A program made the translations under genes and the position numbers. The notes under the pieces are model-generated. The model made no database searches and had not been told where the DNA came from. It was given only the letters and a program-made list of their open reading frames with translations. Positions 1-6,485 of a DNA stretch of 9,258 nucleotides are shown here, one piece after another. Source of the stretch: JAZQNC01 sp045536155 (GTDB taxonomy: Bacteria; Bacillota; Clostridia; Oscillospirales; CAG-272); assembly GCA_045536155.1 (NCBI GenBank), contig JAZSMZ010000028.1, positions 1-9,258 of the forward strand. Direction: 5' to 3'. Within the stretch, counting starts at the first letter, position 1. Each line of letters begins with the position of its first letter.

Positions 1-369
1 ATTATTCGCGAGATCCTTTCGGAAAACCGCTCCGATGTTCACGGTATCATCCACTGCACCGGCGGCGGACAGGTAAAATGCCGCAATTTCGGATTAGGTC
101 TGCACTACATAAAGGACAACCTCTTCGAGATTCCTCCGCTCTTCGCCGCTATTGCTGAAAACGGCGACATCGGCATGAAGGAGATGTACCAGGTATTCAA
201 CATGGGTCATCGCATGGAGCTCTATTGCGCTCCCGAAATGGCTGATAAGTTCATCGCAATCTCCAAAAAATACGGCGTTGACGCTCAGATTGTAGGTCGT
301 GTTGAGGCCAGCGAAGACAACGTAAACCACGTTACTATCAAAACCAAAGATAATACATTCAACTATTAA
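1..369 (+). CDS. purM: PurM, phosphoribosylformylglycinamidine cyclo-ligase (AIR synthetase), C-terminal part
   Basis: This is the last 122 residues of an AIR synthetase, open at the left edge and ending in TAA at 367-369. The enzyme is cytoplasmic and uses ATP to close FGAM to aminoimidazole ribotide in de novo purine synthesis. Visible motifs are HGIIHCTGGGQ (about residues 19-29 of the fragment), IKDNLFEIPPLF, and EMYQVFNMGHRMEL. The last corresponds to the EMYxxFNMG segment of the AIRS C-terminal domain. The tail (DAQIVGRVEAS, then a Phe-Asn-Tyr end) looks from memory like the longer PurM form, roughly 390 residues, common in Bacteroidetes, rather than the B. subtilis/E. coli form of about 345 residues. 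pfkB follows after 25 nt on the same strand. The family call is firm; the subtype is less certain because the N-terminal half is outside the window. Confidence 0.93.
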   Translation: MIREILSENRSDVHGIIHCTGGGQVKCRNFGLGLHYIKDNLFEIPPLFAAIAENGDIGMKEMYQVFNMGHRMELYCAPEMADKFIAISKKYGVDAQIVGRVEASEDNVNHVTIKTKDNTFNY

Positions 370-394
370 TTGACGTAAGAAAGGATTGATGATC

Positions 395-1345
395 ATGCCG
401 GAAAGAACACGGGTTTTGGTTATTGGGCCCTCATGTCTTGATATACTTTTATTTATGAATGAGCTTCCCGATGCCGGCAAGATCACGACCGGCCCCGGTT
501 ACCGCTTTGCAGCAGGCGGAAGCGGCACTTTGAGTGCTTTGATGCTCGCCCGCCTTGATATTGATGCGATACTCTGCACACGCATAGCACGCGACGCTAA
601 CGGAACACGTCTTAACGATTTCCTCGTTCGCAATAAGATCGACACAAGATTCGTCACCTTTGAGCCGAGAGGATTTACAGGCCTTGATTCGATAATCATA
701 ACGGCTTCTGAATCAAACAGAACCATCGTTTATGAAGGCGCAAACAATCAGCTTTCCGAGGAAGACGTAGAAAGCGCTATGACCTGTTTTCCCGATGCCG
801 TACTGCTCAACCTTTCGGTTCCCGAGCGCGTTGCTATCGCCGCTTCTGAGTTTGCACGAAGCCAAGGTATTCCGCTTTTCTCAACAACAGGTATTTCAAT
901 GCCAAAGCCCGAAGTGGGTCGACTTGCGAGGTCGGAAGTTTTCATTGCATCCGAAGACGCTGTCGCTAAGTATACCGGCATAACCGACTTCAAGCAAAAT
1001 ACCATGGTCAAGGCATTCATCTCACTCGCGAACGTGGTAGATGCCAAGTACTATGTTATTAAGCTCAAGAACGGAAACACATATATTTCCGACAATATGA
1101 TTCTTCGCCTGTACACTCAACCGTCAGCAACGCAGGTTAACGATCCTTCTACGGCCTTTGATGCTTTTTCTGCAACTCTTACCGCAGAATATATACGAAA
1201 AAAAAGCATCGAGAGGGCAACAAAATTTGCAACGATCGTTGAGAATATGACCCAGCAAGGCGAAGGAGCATCGCGATCACTCCCCCGTTCCGTTGCTGAT
1301 ATTCAAAAATTCATTTCCGAAAACGAAATTGATTTCAAACTCTGA
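395..1345 (+). CDS. Divergent PfkB-fold carbohydrate kinase-like protein
   Basis: The 316-residue product has the ribokinase/PfkB layout. It opens with a beta strand and an early Asp (VLVIGPSCLD, residues 7-16), then a Gly-Gly turn (GGSGTLSALMLARL, 41-54), and ends with the C-terminal signature region. Members phosphorylate sugars or nucleosides in the cytoplasm; the substrate here cannot be read. Key motifs are degraded. The usual GGxxxN has no Asn, the NxxE motif aligns with S186-E-D-A189, and the DTxGAGD anion hole reads DPSTAFD (250-256). Only the catalytic-position Asp256 is kept. Activity is therefore doubtful, or the substrate and mechanism are unusual. The start at 395 is chosen because AAAGGA (380-385) lies 9 nt upstream; TTG 386 and ATG 389 are in frame but too close to it. 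The gene sits 25 nt after purM and 24 nt before the hydrolase, probably in one operon. Confidence 0.82.
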   Translation: MPERTRVLVIGPSCLDILLFMNELPDAGKITTGPGYRFAAGGSGTLSALMLARLDIDAILCTRIARDANGTRLNDFLVRNKIDTRFVTFEPRGFTGLDSIIITASESNRTIVYEGANNQLSEEDVESAMTCFPDAVLLNLSVPERVAIAASEFARSQGIPLFSTTGISMPKPEVGRLARSEVFIASEDAVAKYTGITDFKQNTMVKAFISLANVVDAKYYVIKLKNGNTYISDNMILRLYTQPSATQVNDPSTAFDAFSATLTAEYIRKKSIERATKFATIVENMTQQGEGASRSLPRSVADIQKFISENEIDFKL

Positions 1346-1369
1346 TTTTTAAATGTAAAGGTGACCGAT

Positions 1370-2359
1370 ATGCCATACACAAAGACTACATCAACCTTTA
1401 AATCATCAGACGGCGAGCATAATATATCCTATTCAGTTTACACACCCACATCACCAGCCATTGCAATCGTGCAGATAATTCACGGTATGTGTGAGTTTTT
1501 CGACAGATATCATGAATTTGCCGAGTATCTTTGTGAAAAAGGCGTAATTGTTTGCGGCTCTGACCATTTAGGACACGGTGCGAGTATTTCCGATACTGAT
1601 GACTACGGTTTTTTCGGACATGAAAACGGGGCAAGACATCTTGTTGATGACGTTGAAGAGTTGCGCTCGATCATGAGAAAGCGTTTCCGCGCGCTACCCT
1701 ATTTCATGCTCGGACACAGCATGGGATCTTTTATACTCCGTTCATATATCGTCACATACAAAAATACAATAGACGGTGCCATAATTTCTGGTACAAGCGG
1801 TGGCGAACAGCCTCTCAAAGCAGCCAAGATACTTGCGTCCTTGATTATTCGCCTGAAGGGCGAGCGGCATCGCAGTAAATTGCTCAAAAAGCTTTCTATG
1901 GGTAGCTACAACGACCGTTTCAAATCGGAAAACGATTCTACCTCCTGGCTCTCAAGAAACATCGATAGCCGCAGGGCATATATGGAAGACGAGCGCTGTA
2001 CCTTTAATTTTACTGCGCGCGGGTATTACGACCTCTTCACTCTGCTTCAGGATATTTCAGACGAAAGCTGGGCTCCCGAGGTACCGAGAGGGCTCCCGAT
2101 GCTGATATTAAACGGTCTTAACGATCCGGTTGGCAATTACGGAAGCGGGCCTCAGCTTGTGGCTGACAGATTGCAGGATTGCGAGCTGTACGAGCTTTCC
2201 ATGAGGAATTATCCCGAAATGCGTCACGAGGTCCTTAACGAAATAGGACGCGAACAGGTTTATGATGACATTTACGAATGGATTTTGCGCATTCGAGAGG
2301 GATATCTCGAGGACAGACTCGGTTTACCCGTCTATTTTTCGGCGGAGGAATACAGATGA
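1370..2359 (+). CDS. Alpha/beta hydrolase, monoacylglycerol lipase / lysophospholipase type
   Basis: This 329-residue cytoplasmic serine hydrolase of the Hydrolase_4 (PldB/monoacylglycerol lipase) group probably cleaves monoacylglycerols or lysophospholipids, though the true substrate is not visible. The catalytic machinery is complete. The oxyanion-hole segment is IIHGMCE (36-42), followed by DHLGHG (65-70). The nucleophile elbow GHSMGS (115-120) has Ser117, the acid is Asp252 in NGLNDPVG, and the base is His286 in MRHEVLNE. A variable cap lies around 150-230, rich in basic residues. There is no signal peptide. ATG 1370 is preferred over GTG 1361 because AAAGGTG at 1357-1363 gives a well-spaced ribosome binding site 6 nt before ATG, and the GTG is part of that site. 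The stop codon overlaps the ruvX start (ATGA, 2356-2359), so the two are probably translationally coupled. Confidence 0.88.
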   Translation: MPYTKTTSTFKSSDGEHNISYSVYTPTSPAIAIVQIIHGMCEFFDRYHEFAEYLCEKGVIVCGSDHLGHGASISDTDDYGFFGHENGARHLVDDVEELRSIMRKRFRALPYFMLGHSMGSFILRSYIVTYKNTIDGAIISGTSGGEQPLKAAKILASLIIRLKGERHRSKLLKKLSMGSYNDRFKSENDSTSWLSRNIDSRRAYMEDERCTFNFTARGYYDLFTLLQDISDESWAPEVPRGLPMLILNGLNDPVGNYGSGPQLVADRLQDCELYELSMRNYPEMRHEVLNEIGREQVYDDIYEWILRIREGYLEDRLGLPVYFSAEEYR

Positions 2360-2778
2360 AAAGAATTTTCTGCATCGACTACGGTGATGTACGTACCGGT
2401 CTTGCGATCAGCGATCCATTGGGAATCATTGCGGTCGGAATCGGAACTGTACGCGCCGAGGGCGATCGTAAGCTTATTGCGCTCATCTCCGAAGAGCTAA
2501 AAAAATACGATGATATTGAAATCATCGTTGTCGGAAATCCCATTAATATGGACGGTAGCCGCGGACCGCGATCCGAAAAGGCAACTGCATTTGCCTCAAA
2601 GCTTTCAAAAGCCACCGGCATTGAAACAGTACTGTACGACGAGCGTCTTTCAACAATGAATGCTCACCGTATCATGAACGACACCAACACTCGCGGTCAA
2701 AAGCGCAAGGATACGGTTGATACCCTGTCTGCACAGCTTATTTTACAAAGCTATATGGATTTAAACAAAAAAAGATGA
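2356..2778 (+). CDS. ruvX: RuvX/YqgF family RNase H-fold nuclease (putative Holliday junction resolvase / 16S rRNA processing)
   Basis: The 140-residue product matches the usual length of YqgF/RuvX. It shows the DYGDVRTGLAISD strand (8-20, Asp8), GNPINMDGSRGP (60-71), DERLST (95-100, Glu96) and KRKDTVDTLSAQLIL (116-130, Asp122). These are the three acidic positions of the RNase H-like active site. Family members are nearly universal cytoplasmic nucleases, implicated in maturation of the 16S rRNA 5' end and originally proposed as Holliday junction resolvases. ATG 2356 is chosen because CGGAGGA at 2343-2349 lies 6 nt upstream; an in-frame ATG at 2278 is deep inside the hydrolase gene. The start overlaps the hydrolase stop by 4 nt. 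The stop codon (2776-2778) lies inside the left arm of the terminator palindrome, an unusually compact end. Confidence 0.94.
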   Translation: MKRIFCIDYGDVRTGLAISDPLGIIAVGIGTVRAEGDRKLIALISEELKKYDDIEIIVVGNPINMDGSRGPRSEKATAFASKLSKATGIETVLYDERLSTMNAHRIMNDTNTRGQKRKDTVDTLSAQLILQSYMDLNKKR

Positions 2779-2805
2779 CATCGTACGATGTCATCTTTTT
2801 TTGTT
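2764..2805. terminator. Bidirectional intrinsic terminator, perfect 42-bp palindrome
   Basis: The sequence is perfectly self-complementary about the centre 2784/2785. The core arm GATGACATCGT (2774-2784) is mirrored by ACGATGTCATC. It is flanked by seven A on the left and seven T on the right, then a further CAA/TTG pair. Read either way it is a stem with a tract of seven U after the GC-containing core. It sits between the convergent ruvX (stop inside the left arm) and metQ (stop at 2814), so it can end both transcripts. Confidence 0.92.
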
Positions 2806-2813
2806 GTTTATTA

Positions 2814-3620
2814 TCAGAACATGGGAACGACTGCGCCGCCGTAGCTGTCGTTGATGTGCTTGCGAACCTCTTCGCTCTTGAGGCACTCGATAAGAGCGAG
2901 AATTGCTTCATTATTCTCATTGCCCTCTTTTACACAAAGAACGTTAGCATATGTTGTTGCTGCGGAAGAATCCTTTGCTTCGGTAGCGAGAGCGTCGTCA
3001 GCAGCGTTAAGACCGCCCTGAAGTGCGTAGTTACCGTTGATTACTGCAAAATCAACGTCCTCGAGAGAACGTACAAGCTGTGCAGCTTCAAGCTCAATAA
3101 TCTCAATGTTTACCTTGTATTCAGCGATATCGAGGATGGTAGCCTCGAAGCTGATGCCTTCCTTCATGGTTATGTAACCGAGATCCTGGAGAAGGAAGAG
3201 GGCGCGGCCTTCGTTTGTGCCGTCATTGGGAATAGCGATCTTTGTGCCGTCCTTAACGTCATCAAGTGAGGCGGACTTGCCTGCATAGTTGCCGAAGGGC
3301 TCGTAGTGGATAGCTGCAACGGAAACGATGTGAGTCTTATTCTCTGCATTGAAGCTATCAAGGTAGGGCTGATGCTGGAAGTAGTTTGCATCGAGGTCGC
3401 CGTTCTCAACACTGGTGTTGGGAAGGATGTAGTCGGTGAATTCCTTGATTTCAAGCTTGTAACCCTTAGCTTCCATCAAAGGCTGAGCGATGCGAAGAAT
3501 CTCTGCATGAGGAGTTACAGAAGCACCTACGGTGATTGTCTTATCGTCTTTGGTCTGGCATCCGGTGAGGGGAGCGAGAGCAAAAACAAGCACCAAAATT
3601 AAAGCAAAAATCTTTTTCAT
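2814..3620 (-). CDS. metQ: MetQ, methionine ABC transporter substrate-binding lipoprotein
   Basis: The 268-residue NlpA/MetQ-family lipoprotein would bind methionine outside the membrane and hand it to MetNI. A lipoprotein signal is clear: Lys2-Lys3, a hydrophobic stretch 4-17, and lipobox LTGC with Cys21 as the lipidated residue. The mature part shows family segments ITVGASVTPHAEIL (29-42), the aromatic segment NYFQHQPYLDSF, a Tyr-Glu-Pro-Phe-Gly region, IPNDGTNEGRALFLL and FAVINGNYAL. It ends with tandem stops TGA-TAA (2816-2811). The start is supported by AGGTG 10 nt upstream. It lies 45 nt downstream of metI and ends the operon at the shared palindrome. Codon choice seems more selective than in neighbours (few ATA), consistent with the high expression expected for a binding protein. 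Related NlpA proteins bind other substrates, but the metNI neighbours support methionine. Confidence 0.95.
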   Translation of the reverse strand: MKKIFALILVLVFALAPLTGCQTKDDKTITVGASVTPHAEILRIAQPLMEAKGYKLEIKEFTDYILPNTSVENGDLDANYFQHQPYLDSFNAENKTHIVSVAAIHYEPFGNYAGKSASLDDVKDGTKIAIPNDGTNEGRALFLLQDLGYITMKEGISFEATILDIAEYKVNIEIIELEAAQLVRSLEDVDFAVINGNYALQGGLNAADDALATEAKDSSAATTYANVLCVKEGNENNEAILALIECLKSEEVRKHINDSYGGAVVPMF

Positions 3621-3665
3621 TTGTTTTTTTCACCTAGAATTTATAAATTAAAAATTATGCGCTGC

Positions 3666-4334
3666 TTAACGTTTGTCAATGCGCTTTGAGGCGCGCATTC
3701 CGATCTCCTGGAAGATCTGAACTATTATTACAAGGATAATTACAGTTACAAGCATAACGTCGGAATTATATCTATAATAGCCGTAATTGATCGCGATAGT
3801 TCCTATACCGCCGCCTCCGGTAAAGCCGGACATGGCCGTGTAACCCAAAATTGTTGTTACCGTAATTGCCGCGCCGACGAGAAGAGACGGTGTGGCCTCG
3901 GGCAAAAGCACCTTCCAGATGATCTGCATTTCAGAAGCACCCATCGACTGAGCGGCTTCGATAACACCCTTGTCTACCTCTTTAAGTGAGGATTCAACCA
4001 TTCGGGCCACAAAGGGAGCGGCTGATATAACGAGGGGAACGATTGTAGCAGTTGAACCTATGGTTGTTCCTACAACCGCTCTTGTAAAGGGCATCACGTA
4101 TATCAAAAGTATAATAAACGGTATGGAGCGAAGCAGGTTGACAATTATACCGACAATTGCATTGAGAGCCTTACACGGTTTAATTCCATCCTTATCGGTT
4201 ATGTAAAGCAAAATTCCTACAGGGAGTCCGAGCAAATATGCCGCTGCGGCAGAACCCAAAACCATGTAAATCGTCTCAAGTATACCGATCGCGAACAGCT
4301 CAAGCATACCGGGCTGAAATATTTGTTCAAACAT
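3666..4334 (-). CDS. metI: MetI, methionine ABC transporter permease
   Basis: This 222-residue integral membrane protein forms the dimeric channel of the methionine importer. About five hydrophobic segments are visible, near 13-43, 59-81, 90-112, 148-170 and 193-211. The cytoplasmic EAA coupling loop, which docks on the ATPase, is EAAQSMGASEMQIIW (126-140) followed by LLPEA. A glycine-rich turn FTGGGGIGTIA follows near 171-181, as in other MetI proteins. The length is typical. The start is supported by GGAGG 9 nt upstream on the minus strand. The first 8 nt overlap the end of metN (4327-4334), so translation is probably coupled, which fits the need for balanced ATPase and permease. Confidence 0.95.
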   Translation of the reverse strand: MFEQIFQPGMLELFAIGILETIYMVLGSAAAAYLLGLPVGILLYITDKDGIKPCKALNAIVGIIVNLLRSIPFIILLIYVMPFTRAVVGTTIGSTATIVPLVISAAPFVARMVESSLKEVDKGVIEAAQSMGASEMQIIWKVLLPEATPSLLVGAAITVTTILGYTAMSGFTGGGGIGTIAINYGYYRYNSDVMLVTVIILVIIVQIFQEIGMRASKRIDKR

Positions 4335-5358
4335 TGGCCGTTTCCTCCGTATAAGAAATTTCTTTCATCGAAAGATATGCCAAAACTCGCTTTTGGGCAA
4401 GCTCGTTATCGGGCAGCTGTAAAAGCATCTGGCCGTATGCAATTCCGTCAATATTCTTTGTGTTGGCAAAGAGTATATTGACAGGAACGCCGCATTCCAA
4501 AACAAGATTTGAAACAACCGGCTCAAAGGATGATTTTCCGTCAAATACGATGCGCACGCACTTCTTTTCACCGTGAGTGTCAGACAGATTATTCGATATT
4601 ACTTCGCCGTTGGGGAAAATAAGCTTTTTAGCAATATCGGTTTTGGGTGCACGGAAAAGCTCATCGACACGTCCGACTTCAACTATTTGCGAATTATCAA
4701 TTATTGCAACACGGCGGCAAACCTGCTCAATAACAGACATCTCATGAGTTATTATAATAACGGTAATGCCCATTGTCTTATTGATCTCGCGAATGAGACT
4801 GAGGATCGATTGTGTCGTAGTGGGGTCGAGCGCAGAAGTCGCCTCGTCACAAAGCAACACCTTTGGATTAGTTGCAAGTGCACGCGCGATCGCCACTCTC
4901 TGCTTCTGACCGCCTGATAACTGTGAAGGATAGTTATTCATTCTGTCGCTAAGGCCTACAATACCCAAAAGTTCTTTTGCGCGTTCTATTGCCTCTGCTT
5001 TCGGCACGCCCGATATTATCATCGGGAAGCAGACGTTTTGCAGTGCTGTTCTCTGCATCAGAAGGTTGAACTGCTGAAAGATCATACCCATTTCACGGCG
5101 AACGGAATTAAGCTCCTTAGTTTTAAGTGCGCCCATTTCCCTGCCGTCGAAAGTGATGGTGCCGCCGGTAGGAGCCTCCAAGCGATTAATACAGCGCACG
5201 AGTGTACTCTTACCTGCACCGGACAGTCCGATTATGCCAAATATTTCACCACGCTCAATATCCAAATCAATATTGTTAAGCGCGATAAATGAACCGTTTT
5301 TAGTGGTGAACGTTTTTGTAAGTCCACGTATTTCAATAATATTTTCCGAAATATTCAT
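4327..5358 (-). CDS. metN: MetN, methionine ABC transporter ATP-binding protein
   Basis: The 343-residue cytoplasmic ATPase powers methionine uptake. The nucleotide-binding domain has Walker A GLSGAGKST (44-52), Q-loop Gln95-Gln96, signature LSGGQKQR (147-154), Walker B VLLCDE (167-172), D-loop SALD and switch His205. After a linker, residues about 267-338 form the NIL (ACT-like) domain. In E. coli MetN this domain binds methionine and inhibits transport when internal methionine is high, so feedback inhibition is likely here too. ATG 5358 is chosen because GAGGA lies 5 nt upstream. An in-frame ATG at 5400 would add 14 residues that are not conserved and would lie upstream of the predicted transcription start. 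The gene leads the operon metN-metI-metQ and overlaps metI by 8 nt. Confidence 0.95.
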   Translation of the reverse strand: MNISENIIEIRGLTKTFTTKNGSFIALNNIDLDIERGEIFGIIGLSGAGKSTLVRCINRLEAPTGGTITFDGREMGALKTKELNSVRREMGMIFQQFNLLMQRTALQNVCFPMIISGVPKAEAIERAKELLGIVGLSDRMNNYPSQLSGGQKQRVAIARALATNPKVLLCDEATSALDPTTTQSILSLIREINKTMGITVIIITHEMSVIEQVCRRVAIIDNSQIVEVGRVDELFRAPKTDIAKKLIFPNGEVISNNLSDTHGEKKCVRIVFDGKSSFEPVVSNLVLECGVPVNILFANTKNIDGIAYGQMLLQLPDNELAQKRVLAYLSMKEISYTEETANV

Positions 5359-5367
5359 TATATTCCT

Positions 5368-5386
5368 CAATAAATATTCAATAAAT
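5368..5386. repeat. Short 11-bp-spaced direct repeat in the metN leader
   Basis: CAATAAAT occurs at 5368-5375 and again at 5379-5386, 11 bp apart, covering the predicted metN transcription start and leader. The spacing is about one helical turn, so it could be a regulator half-site pair. In DNA this AT-rich, chance is a good alternative. Confidence 0.3.
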
Positions 5387-5388
5387 TT

Positions 5389-5417
5389 ATGATAACACAC
5401 ATATATCGGTTTGTCAA
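5389..5417 (-). promoter_or_regulatory. Sigma-A promoter of metNIQ
   Basis: On the minus strand, -35 TTGACA (5417-5412) and -10 TATCAT (5394-5389) are separated by exactly 17 nt. The -35 is a perfect match and the -10 differs at one base. Transcription would start near 5382, giving a leader of about 25 nt before metN. Such a leader is too short for a SAM riboswitch, T-box or attenuator. Confidence 0.78.
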
Positions 5418-5462
5418 GTTTTTAACAATAATATAACTATTCGACATTATTCTAAAAATGAC

Positions 5463-5491
5463 TTTACAAATACGCGAAAAAGGATTATAAT
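5463..5491 (+). promoter_or_regulatory. Sigma-A promoter of manA
   Basis: -35 TTTACA (5463-5468) and -10 TATAAT (5486-5491) have a 17-nt spacer. The expected start is near 5498, about 20 nt before manA, whose AAAGGA ribosome binding site is at 5504-5509. It fires away from the metN promoter, with about 45 bp between the two -35 boxes. Confidence 0.8.
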
Positions 5492-5518
5492 ATAAAAAAA
5501 CAAAAAGGACAATGTATC

Positions 5519-6373
5519 ATGAATAAATATGTAATGCGTCTGCGCCCTGTTTGCAAGGATATTATCTGGGGCGGCGATCTTTTAAAAACTGACTATAACA
5601 AAAAATGCGACAGCGAGAAGCTTGCCGAATCGTGGGAGCTGACCGTCCGCAAGGATGGCATGAGTGTCATTGACAACGGTGAATATGCCGGTATGACACT
5701 TGGCGAATACCTCGGTCTTTCTGCCAATGAAGACGGAGAATACGACTTCCCTCTTCTTGTGAAATACATTGACGCCCGCGATGACCTGTCTGTTCAGGTT
5801 CACCCCAACAAAACCGAGCTTTGGTACATAGTTGAAGCAACGCCCGATGCTCATCTTGTATACGGTTTAAAAGAAGATTTTGACGAAGACTCCTTTAGAA
5901 AGGCGCTTGCAGATAAAACATTATACGATCTGTTGAATGTTGTTAATGTCAAAGCAGGCGAATATTACCTTCTTCCCTCGGGTCAGATCCATGCGATTTG
6001 CGGCGGCATTCTCATAGCAGAATTCCAGCAGAACTCCAATACGACCTACCGTGTATGGGACTACGACCGTGGACGTGAGATCCATACCGAGCAGGCAATT
6101 GAAACAATGAAAGCACTTAAAGTAAACGGCGATTTCTCCGGCATGAGCGAAAGCGAATACTTTAAGGTTGAAAAGTTTGATTTCAATGACGGCGTGATCG
6201 CAAACTCCGACGATTTCATACACGTAATGTGCATCAGCGGATGCGGAAAGATCGGTTGTGCTGAAGTTAAAAAGGGCGACAGCTGCTTTATTCCCGCCGA
6301 TTGCGGAGATATTGAAGTTAAAGGCGAAATGACTTTAATGCTTTGCCATCCAAGATACCCCGAAAATAAATAA
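5519..6373 (+). CDS. manA: Mannose-6-phosphate isomerase, class I (short form)
   Basis: This 284-residue cytoplasmic, zinc-dependent cupin enzyme interconverts mannose 6-phosphate and fructose 6-phosphate, linking mannose use or GDP-mannose supply to glycolysis. Expected metal ligands are present: Gln93 and His95 in SVQVHPNKTE, Glu100 in the same motif, and His158 in PSGQIHAI. The active-site segment ILIAEFQQNS then TTYRVWDYDRGR (176-187) carries the conserved Arg178. The N-terminal PVCKDIIWGGD is also typical. The length fits the compact Firmicute PMI type, which lacks the insert of the E. coli enzyme. AAAGGA 9 nt upstream supports the start. It has its own promoter and terminator, so it appears to be a single-gene unit, and the neighbours do not reveal whether it serves catabolism or glycan synthesis. 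Confidence 0.94.
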   Translation: MNKYVMRLRPVCKDIIWGGDLLKTDYNKKCDSEKLAESWELTVRKDGMSVIDNGEYAGMTLGEYLGLSANEDGEYDFPLLVKYIDARDDLSVQVHPNKTELWYIVEATPDAHLVYGLKEDFDEDSFRKALADKTLYDLLNVVNVKAGEYYLLPSGQIHAICGGILIAEFQQNSNTTYRVWDYDRGREIHTEQAIETMKALKVNGDFSGMSESEYFKVEKFDFNDGVIANSDDFIHVMCISGCGKIGCAEVKKGDSCFIPADCGDIEVKGEMTLMLCHPRYPENK

Positions 6374-6397
6374 AATAGTATAAATGTGTCAATGATA

Positions 6398-6437
6398 ACG
6401 CGGATACCGTATATCGGTATCCGCGTATTATTTTTAT
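6398..6437 (+). terminator. Intrinsic terminator of manA
   Basis: A 12-bp perfect stem (ACGCGGATACCG at 6398-6409 with its complement at 6415-6426) closes a TATAT loop. It is followed by a T-rich run (TATTATTTTTA). It begins 24 nt after the manA stop. The left flank lacks a clean A-tract, so it should work mainly rightward. Confidence 0.88.
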
Positions 6438-6485
6438 ATAACAGACATATTAGTTAAAAATATGATTAAAACTTGGGAGGTATCT

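Noticed and set aside
94..486. A 130-codon minus-strand open frame opposite the purM end and pfkB start
   Set aside because: It is a reverse-frame shadow of the conserved PurM coding sequence, without a family match or a promoter.
2278..2355. An upstream in-frame ATG that would extend RuvX by 26 residues into the hydrolase gene
   Set aside because: The extension is not RuvX-like and lies in hydrolase coding sequence. ATG 2356 has a strong, well-spaced ribosome binding site and begins with the family's N-terminal MKRIFCIDYG.
2775..3269. A 164-codon plus-strand open frame opposite metQ
   Set aside because: It is antisense to a clear MetQ gene, is Cys- and Val-rich with no recognisable domain, starts inside the terminator palindrome and has no ribosome binding site.
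3621..3665. Possible separate promoter or attenuator between metI and metQ
   Set aside because: The 45-nt gap is AT-rich, with only a ribosome binding site for metQ; no stem-loop or convincing -35/-10 pair is present.
5359..5400. A 14-residue N-terminal extension of MetN from an ATG at 5400
   Set aside because: It would start upstream of the predicted transcription start, it overlaps the -10 element, and ATG 5358 has a GAGGA site at good spacing.
6462..6485. An ATG at 6462 extending ClpC by eight residues
   Set aside because: The GGGAGG ribosome binding site at 6475-6480 lies inside that extension and serves ATG 6486; Clp_N domains normally begin close to the MAQRFT-type start.
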